Positions 57,601-64,000 of a DNA stretch of 64,000 nucleotides are shown in pieces; within the stretch, counting starts at the first letter, position 1, and each line of letters begins with the position of its first letter. The notes beneath the pieces were generated by a model. It saw only the letters and a program-made list of their open reading frames with translations. It had not been told where the DNA came from and searched no databases. Source of the DNA: Antedon bifida (Eukaryota; Echinodermata; Crinoidea; Comatulida; Antedonidae); contig OY727103.1 of the NCBI GenBank assembly GCA_963402885.1, positions 10,008,085 to 10,072,084 of the forward strand. The letters are read 5' to 3'. A program made the position numbers and the translations under genes.

Positions 57601-60174
57601 TGGAACCCAGACTAGTTAATCTTATGCAAATTTCATAATTGTTAAAATCGCACAAATACATTTTAATTTTGGTTGAAGAAAATGTTTGCACATTTGTAGA
57701 ATTTCTTTTGCACATTTAACATAAAAGCTGATAATTTTTACATTTAATGACATGATGTTTGCACATTAGTGGATTATGAATTTTTACAGATTTTCACATT
57801 TGAGGGTGCTATGTTTGCACAAATATGGTTGTTTGCACATTTGAGAGCAAAATGTGACTTTTTGCATATTTTCGCCTCAACAAGCTAACCTATCATCCCA
57901 GCTGATCTCAGTGAAAAGGTAAGGTATGCTTAGCAAGATGGCTAGGCTATTCACAAAGGCAGCACTCCAATACTACAGTTGTAGATGGCACACACTACAA
58001 GTTGATTTTGAAAGGTGGTAAACAACCTTGCGTGGCAATGTTCTTATACAAAAAGTGTTCATTAGTGCCGTTCATCATTCAATAGTGCCACTCAATGTTC
58101 GCATTAGTGCAAAATAATAAATAGCACATGTGTAATTAACCACTCAATGGCAACTCAGGTGTTTTATAAAAGAGAATAAATTACCTTAGAATGACTGCAG
58201 ATGTGATGTAGCATACGAGTACTGTGTTGTAAGGTCTTTAACATGTTTAATACCTCATCCTTCTTTAATCTAAACATTTTATCAAGAATTGGCATCCCAC
58301 TCCGTAGAAATACATCGATAAACTTTTGTCCTTGCTGTAAAAAACATAAATATTGCATGATATTCATATTATTCATAAACCAGAGTACATAAACAAATCT
58401 AGAAAATACAAACACAGTACATATAAAAACAATAGCCAGTACAAACAATAGCACAGGAAGGTTTTTCAATATTTCAATAGTATTAATAACATGAACTTCA
58501 TGAAATTCAATAGCAGCACTGTCTGCTGTTTTGCGACCGGAAGCAGCCATGCTCACGACACTATCGCTTCTTTTTCACTATCATGCACTGGAGTGCAAAA
58601 AGAATAACAGCACTCTACGTGTAAATCGTATGGCAGATTACTGATCGGGCTAGGCATTGCACGATTTAAGAGTACAAACTAGTCATCTCTACTGCAGCCC
58701 CATTTAAAAAAACAAAACAAAAACAAACACACACCACTTGTATATCTTGTCATTTCTGGTATACAACTGTTTTACTAGGCCTAGGCTAGACAGTGATAGT
58801 TGCAGAGCAGAGTGGTGCTTGCTGCGGTAGGTCTAGGCTTGGCCTCTTAGTCCTAGGCGGTGATTTGGTTGCCAAGCAGAGTGGTGCTTGCCGCGGTAGG
58901 TCTAGGCTTGGCCTCCTAGTCCTAGGCGGTGATTTGGTCGCCAAGCAGAGTGGTGCTTGCTGCGGTAGGCCTAGCTTCTAGGCTAGGTGTATTCATTCAA
59001 AAAGGTAAGTTAAAATAACTCATAGACCCATATTATAAAACAAATAATGCACAAAGTAGTGCATGTCGTACCATTGTACATATATTGCAATAGAAATGTC
59101 AAATGGAGTGACAAAACTCGCGAAGATAAAGACAACCACTGGGAATTACTACTTAAAACCACAACACCTTTTGGACATTAGGAATGTACTACCAGACCTA
59201 AATTTAAGTTTCAATATTAACCACCATTTAAGCTGTATTTTTAATTCCAATTCCAAAATTGTTTATATTCTACTCTTACTCTCTCCACAAGCCTGTGCCT
59301 CATTTGTTTTTATTTCTTTTATTCCAGTCCACTCAGGCAGCGCTTGTCTGGTTAATACTATCTAATTTGTCCAAGTACCTTCACTTACACTGATGAAGGG
59401 CTAGTGTTGCCCGAAAGCTCTGCTACTTTTTCTGTTTCTGTTTTATTTTATTGTTTGATTTAGCTTTTTGCTTATTTTATTTTGTATCTCCATTGAGATC
59501 CAGCTACTGATACCCACAGCATTGTCATTATTTTCAGTAATTTGCCTTTGGATTCATATATATATATATATATATATATGAGTGAGTGGCCGAGCGGTTA
59601 AGACAGTGGAACCGTAATTACGTAGCCATAACATCGGCAGGAGTTCGAGGCTCACTCACTCCATGGTTCTGGTGGTAGAACGAGTCTTCTCGGATAAGGA
59701 CTATAAACTGTAGGTCCAGTGTACACAACTAGCTCGTGTGCACTTTAAAGAACCTAGTACATCTTTCGAGACGAGTAGGGGGTTACCCCGGTGTATTAGT
59801 ACATCACAGCCACTGATCACAAACTGGGCCCTCTGGGAGACCAGTCTTTGACTGAAGAGGTTACCCAGTATAAATATATATTTCAATATTTTAGTATAAA
59901 TATATATTTCAATATATATATACATATATGATGTTATCAAAATTCCTTCACTTGCACTGATGAAGGGCTAGTGTTGCCCGAAAGCTCTGCTAACTTTTCT
60001 GGTTGTTTTACTTTATCGTTTTGATTTAGCTTTTCGCTTTTTTGTTTGTATCTCCATTGAGATCCAGCCACTGATACCCACAGCATTGTCATTTTTTAAG
60101 TAATTTGCCTTTGGATTCATATATATATACATATACACTTTCAATAATATAGTAATGTATACAAACCTTCAATA

Positions 60175-60209
<35 letters not shown>

Positions 60210-63200
60210 GTATTATGGATTTATATAGTGCACATACCACTCAAGGCGCATTAACAAATATAGCATACACACCTTCAATAATGCTGATATATTGGATTTT
60301 GCAGTAAACATCTTGATAAGTTTAGTGAGCATTTGCAATACCTTGATTGCTGCGTTCCACTGACACACTGCATTATCTTTTGTGGCATCTTTAGAGCTAA
60401 TCTGCTTTACTCCCTGCACAAGCTCACACAGTATGTTTCGGAAGAAACAACCAAATGATTGCCTAAAGAAATATGAAAATGGCTTTATAAATTGTTCTTT
60501 AAATATATTTGCTTTTACTGACATGCTATAAACAAACCTGTTGCTATACCATAATAGTATCTGTTTTAGTAGAAAAAACCTACAAACAATGAAATTGCAT
60601 CAGTCTGATTGCCCAGAAACAAAATAACCTCTTGCAACTAACGGTATTTACAATATTTGTTTTATATTATTTTAAAAGCTGTTAGCTTACTGCCATAGAT
60701 AGAGTATCTAAAAAGTAAAATAGTGTACTATACTTTGTAAGCAGTGGGTATGTCTCAGAAGCCTGTCTTCCTTCACTCTCAATAAGCTCTGTCATTCCTG
60801 TTGATGTTATTGTTGATAAGCAATCAAATCTGTCATCTGAATATGTCACGTATGTTCTGCAAATGGATTACTGATTATAAAATTCATGTTTAAAACTGTG
60901 ACACACTAGAGGTGGATCAAGGGACACACTACCCCTCCCCACTTTGATAGTTAGGATAAAATTATGAACTCATAAATAATATATTAAGTCAAAGCCTAAA
61001 TTTCTGAAAAAACAGGTATTTCCTTACAATCTGTAACTTTTAAGAAGATCAGAAACTGCAATTTCAACTTTACTTTCACTGTTATTTTGAACTTTCTGAA
61101 CAGTACATATTTAATTGTTAGTGCTCCCCGCTTGAAAAAAAAATCCCGGATCTGCCCCTGCACACTTTCATTCTGTTAACAAACTATCGTTACTATTGAT
61201 TAAAGAAAAAAATATATCAATAGAATATTAACTGATATAATAATACTTGAAACATTAATATACCTTAGTAGTTGTTGAATCAATTCACTGCGCTTGGACA
61301 TCATTTCACAGTCAACTATACTCCACTTCTTTTGAAGAAATTTCTTGCCCAGATTACCTTTAAAAAATTCATAAACTACTGTTAATTGAAATTATAATAG
61401 AGCAACAGTCACGTCAAGTTCAAATCTATTTTTTAAATTTGTTTTCTTTCCAATTTGTGTACCATATTTTTTTTCTTATCTATACAATTTGTTATTTGTT
61501 TCTTATGCATACTTCCACATGCATTGATTTTCTGGCTTTGCACTATCACATACACCTGGACCCCGTTCCAGAACTCGGTTTTACGGTGATCGTGCTTTCG
61601 CTGTCGCAGCCCCAAAACTCTGGAACACTCTACCCCTCGAAATACGCTCATCAAAATCTGTTATCACATTTAAAACTAAACTCAAAACTCATCTCTTCAG
61701 AGAAGCATAATCACACGCTACTACTTGCACAGATCTTGGAAAACACAGCGCTTTGAAACCTTTGTCTCTTGCGCTTTATAAATGTTATTTATTATTATTA
61801 TTATTATTGTGTTACTGTATATCATATCATAATGTACTTTTGAGAAATAAATGTTATGTCAGTTGATAGACCTATTCTTTTATGAAAAGAAATTTATGGA
61901 ATATTTAGTTTAACAAACAGGACTTAAAAGTCTACCATTAAATATAAAAATGATGTTTTAGTCACACGATGAAGAAATAATAACTTAGAAATATAGCAAA
62001 CTATTCACCTAATTTAGTACGGAGGTCAGCAAGGTCAGCTTTGTTCTCAATGGAAATAAGTAGTTTCACAAGTAATACAGCACTGTTCAAGTTGGGTACA
62101 GAATTTGAAAAGTTTTCCAGGTACACAAATGACTCTCTATAGAGAAAAGGTTATTCTGATTATTAATATACAAACTGGTTTTTTTCTAACTACTGCACTA
62201 AGGTATTATCATTAAGAAAAATGTATACTGTTTGTGTATTAATTAGATAACAGAGAAGTACAAGAAGGCAGTCATCTAAATATTGCAAGGTGAGTTGGTA
62301 CCAAACTGTATTACCTGAGCAGCTGCTCTCTTGCCACCTTTACTTTACTTGTAGTATGAACACGGTTATAAATATGGACAAAGAAACTCTCCAGTAATTC
62401 GTCATTTGCATCATTTGAAAAACCAGACCTAAAATAAATAATTATTTATAGACTTGTAGAAATCAAATAGTTGTTCAGACATCTACATTATTTTCTTAAT
62501 AATAGTAATAGTATCGGGAATGCATTACCAGGTACAATGAAAGAGATCCAATCAATTAATAGTTTTTAAACACAAATTATTACTTTAAACATTGTTTCTC
62601 AGAAAACAATGCACTACCTAAGTAGCTTGCGTTGAATGTCCTCTCATAAACGGTCTTAGACCTAGTAGCTGGTAAACAGTGATAACGTACAAACATCGTT
62701 CGCTAGCTAGAGGACTAACATGTCGTTGTCTCTTTGCTATTTTTTAGGAATCCAGTAATATAAATTGTATTTATTATTATTATTAGGGAAAGTGACATTT
62801 GAGAAAATGACTATTACAGTATAATATGTACAAACCAAGAAGTCACAGCAATTAGCACTTGCAGAACTAGACTGTAACAAGCTTCCATGTGATCGCTGTT
62901 AGACGATGGTAGATAAGAATCATCCAAATCCTCTTCATCAGATGCCAATGCCTGTAATAAAATAAAAATAAAACATTCTTTTTATTATTTTTGAAAAAAC
63001 AAATGCAAATTATTTTTTTTACCTAAAAATAGTTCTCACTACTATTAAATTAATTTAAAGTTAAAGACACTTTCTCTACAATTTTTGACTTTTTGTAACA
63101 ATAATGCAAATATATATATGTACTAATTTAAAAAACATAAAAACGGGTCATAGTTTGTAGGCTCTACTCGTAGCCCGATAATAGCGGCAACGTAAAGGCA

Positions 63201-64000
63201 TACCCTAGGTATAGATAGGCCAAGCCTTGCTTTGTGTCCGAATTAATTGTCTTTTTTTTTATTAGCAGAATCCATATCGGGGAAGATTCTCTCTGAAAAG
63301 TTGACGGTTCTTCCATTCTAAAAAATGTTATGGTCGATTCTATTGCACCAAAAGTGCAATAGTATTTATTTTTGCAAAAAATGTAGTTTGTGATTTTAAA
63401 ATAGATTGAAAATGTAGGAACTATGTCTTTAAATCACATAAAAAATATTATAAAAAATAAATTTGGAAATGTCATGTAATACAGTATACTGTATTCCTGC
63501 TCACTCATTATAAGTAACATATTATTTTTAAATTAAAAAATTTAATTTCATTAACATTTAATAAAACAAAAATTTACCTGATAAAATGCACTTGCATTTT
63601 CTAAGTGAAGACATAGCACAGAAGTTAGGTTGAGAACCTGATCTACCATGCATTTTTCACTTACAAATGGTATATGGGTATGGCTGTTCTGGTTGTGCAA
63701 ATTCTAAAAAAAAATATGTATTAATTTATCAGGATAAGGTTAAGACTAGTCAACAGCACTACTATTTTGGAAAAATATTTCTGTGATACCGATCACCATC
63801 CTGTGAGTTGCATCTGACCCTCTTCTGGATTTAGTCGTAGATGGCATCCTAGATTCTGATGAAAAAAAGGTTTCCAGAAAAGAATTGAACATTTTGGAAA
63901 CCCTCCTTCTATTTAAAGTGGGGCTAGTCTTTTTCTTTCCAAAATTTATAATTCTTCTGGAAAACCTTTTCATCAAGATGCCACCTTTGGAATTAATGTT
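54616..64000 (-). CDS. FANCD2 (Fanconi anaemia group D2), C-terminal third
   Basis: FANCD2 is the nuclear clamp protein that, monoubiquitinated with FANCI, directs interstrand-crosslink repair. Twelve exons with consistent phases run leftward: 63797-64000 (open at the edge), 63578-63703, 62836-62951, 62315-62428, 62009-62136, 61264-61357, 60734-60856, 60273-60462, 58185-58334, 55946-56092, 55407-55541 and 54616-54672 (TAG). They give about 527 residues. Matches to human include [68 protein letters not shown] and [17 protein letters not shown]. The last two exons give the usual acidic Ser/Asp/Glu tail, ending in CSDTEY. The monoubiquitination site lies upstream of the window. The rightmost exon is the least conserved and least sure. 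A minus-strand AATAAA (54381-54386) may serve for polyadenylation. Confidence 0.94.
54794..54941 (+). repeat. Dispersed repeat, copy of 49972-50141
   Basis: Direct partner of the 49.97-kb copy, lying in the last FANCD2 intron. See the shared words listed there. Confidence 0.85.
56093..58184. other. FANCD2 intron with a small inverted repeat
   Basis: No exon is seen between the [10 protein letters not shown] and [10 protein letters not shown] exons, whose phases join directly. CCCAGACGGAGTAT (57524-57537) and its near inverse ACTCCGTCTGG (57591-57601) enclose about 55 bases, a possible tiny MITE. Short TTTGCACAT words recur from 57640 to 57860. Confidence 0.5.
58807..58980 (+). repeat. Minisatellite, 69-bp unit, about 2.5 copies
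   Basis: Units start at 58807, 58876 and 58945 with GCAGAGTGGTGCTTGC. The 69-bp period keeps one frame open (23 codons per unit), but no start context, splice or family supports a protein. Confidence 0.85.
59384..59575 (+). repeat. Repeat with hammerhead-ribozyme-like core, copy 1
   Basis: CTGATGA (59390-59396), a stem GGGC/GCCC (59398-59401 and 59409-59412) and GAAA (59413-59416) follow the order of the hammerhead catalytic core. A weak 2-bp stem III (GC-TCT-GC) and a TA cleavage dinucleotide could come next. Stem I pairing is poor. The element ends in GGATTCATATATATA. Penelope-like retroelements carry minimal hammerheads of this kind; that assignment is inference. Confidence 0.6.
59580..59895 (+). 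mobile_element. Complete tRNA-derived SINE
   Basis: The head (59580-59662) has an A-box-like TGGCCGAGCGGTTAAGAC and a B-box-like GGAGTTCGAGGCTC, recalling a Leu or Ser tRNA. The body follows to TTACCCAGTATAAATATATA. A headless copy is at 2723-2895. It lies in the FANCD2 intron, antisense to the gene, between the two hammerhead-like repeats. Confidence 0.82.
59945..60130 (+). repeat. Repeat with hammerhead-ribozyme-like core, copy 2
   Basis: This is a near copy of 59384-59575. CTGATGA (59957-59963), the same GGGC/GCCC stem and GAAA (59980-59983) are all kept, as are GTATCTCCATTGAGATCCAG and the AT-rich end. Retention of the core in both copies is notable. Confidence 0.6.
60176..60207 (+). repeat. 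(AAT)n microsatellite
   Basis: About ten AAT units lie 66 bases downstream (gene sense) of a FANCD2 exon end. Confidence 0.95.
60905..61160. mobile_element. Short hAT-like repeat relic
   Basis: The right end reads, inverted, CAGGGGCAGATCCGGGATTT, a common hAT-like terminus. The left end (AGAGGTGGATCAAGGG) is a degraded inverse. There is no coding capacity. Confidence 0.45.
61556..61812 (+). mobile_element. LINE 3' end (ORF2 C-terminus plus tail)
   Basis: The frame ending in TAA at 61708-61710 reads [20 protein letters not shown], then [20 protein letters not shown] and FREA. This is the very typical C-terminus of CR1/L2-like pol proteins. A short 3' UTR and an (ATT)n tail follow. It is a 5'-truncated insertion in a FANCD2 intron, antisense to the gene. 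Confidence 0.85.

Noticed and set aside
57455-57715. Possible LINE reverse-transcriptase piece (SVWGNTYKS on the minus strand)
   Set aside because: The likeness is one short word. The sequence is better explained by a small inverted repeat (CCCAGACGGAGT and its inverse), and no neighbouring RT blocks exist.
58164-58556. 130-residue ORF starting [10 protein letters not shown] on the minus strand as a separate membrane protein
   Set aside because: Its C-terminal half is the FANCD2 exon 58185-58334; the N-terminal half is intron read-through upstream of a clear acceptor.
59580-59662. Functional tRNA-Leu/Ser gene
   Set aside because: A- and B-box words are present, but it continues into a SINE body with another copy at 2723-2895, and cloverleaf pairing is poor.

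Overview
This is about 66% A+T animal nuclear DNA. The genes are split by GT-AG introns and the non-coding space is packed with transposon remnants, minisatellites and foldback repeats. The gene families (an MFSD4-type transporter, an ELK/TCF ETS factor, a LRR-Ig-FN3 receptor, FANCD2) are metazoan. The abundance of DIRS, BEL/Pao, CR1/L2-like LINE and tRNA-SINE relics, with many short AGGCCTA stretches, suggests a marine invertebrate, perhaps an echinoderm or another deuterostome. That placement is an inference; no species is claimed.

Layout. From 3175 to 27173 (+), seven phase-consistent exons encode the C-terminal part of an MFSD4/NaGLT1-like major facilitator. Its 5' exons lie left of the window. 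The largest intron (6135-15823) carries, in antisense, an apparently whole DIRS retrotransposon (9989-14643) with gag-like, RT/RNase H/methyltransferase and tyrosine-recombinase ORFs, inverted terminal repeats and an internal complementary region. From 27.2 to 36 kb there is no gene but much repeat, including a 38-copy 22-bp satellite. An ELK-type transcription factor lies at 36078-37100 (-). Two candidate non-coding first exons lie upstream of it, each with a perfect cAMP-response element. The region 39.2-45.6 kb is repeats only. A single-exon LRR-Ig-FN3 membrane receptor occupies 45689-47749 (-). The region 49.9-54.1 kb is a nest of repeats: tRNA-derived SINEs, a 99-bp perfect direct repeat and a broken BEL/Pao fossil. 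From 54616 to the right edge (-), twelve exons encode the C-terminal third of FANCD2. Its introns hold SINE, LINE, hAT-like and hammerhead-like repeats.

The four host genes show no functional link: sugar transport, MAPK-responsive transcription, cell-surface adhesion or signalling, and DNA crosslink repair. I found no operon-like or defence-like gene cluster. The most notable structures are the intact DIRS architecture, the paired hammerhead-like cores around a SINE, the 99-bp repeat around tRNA-like sequence, and the twin CRE-bearing first exons of ELK.
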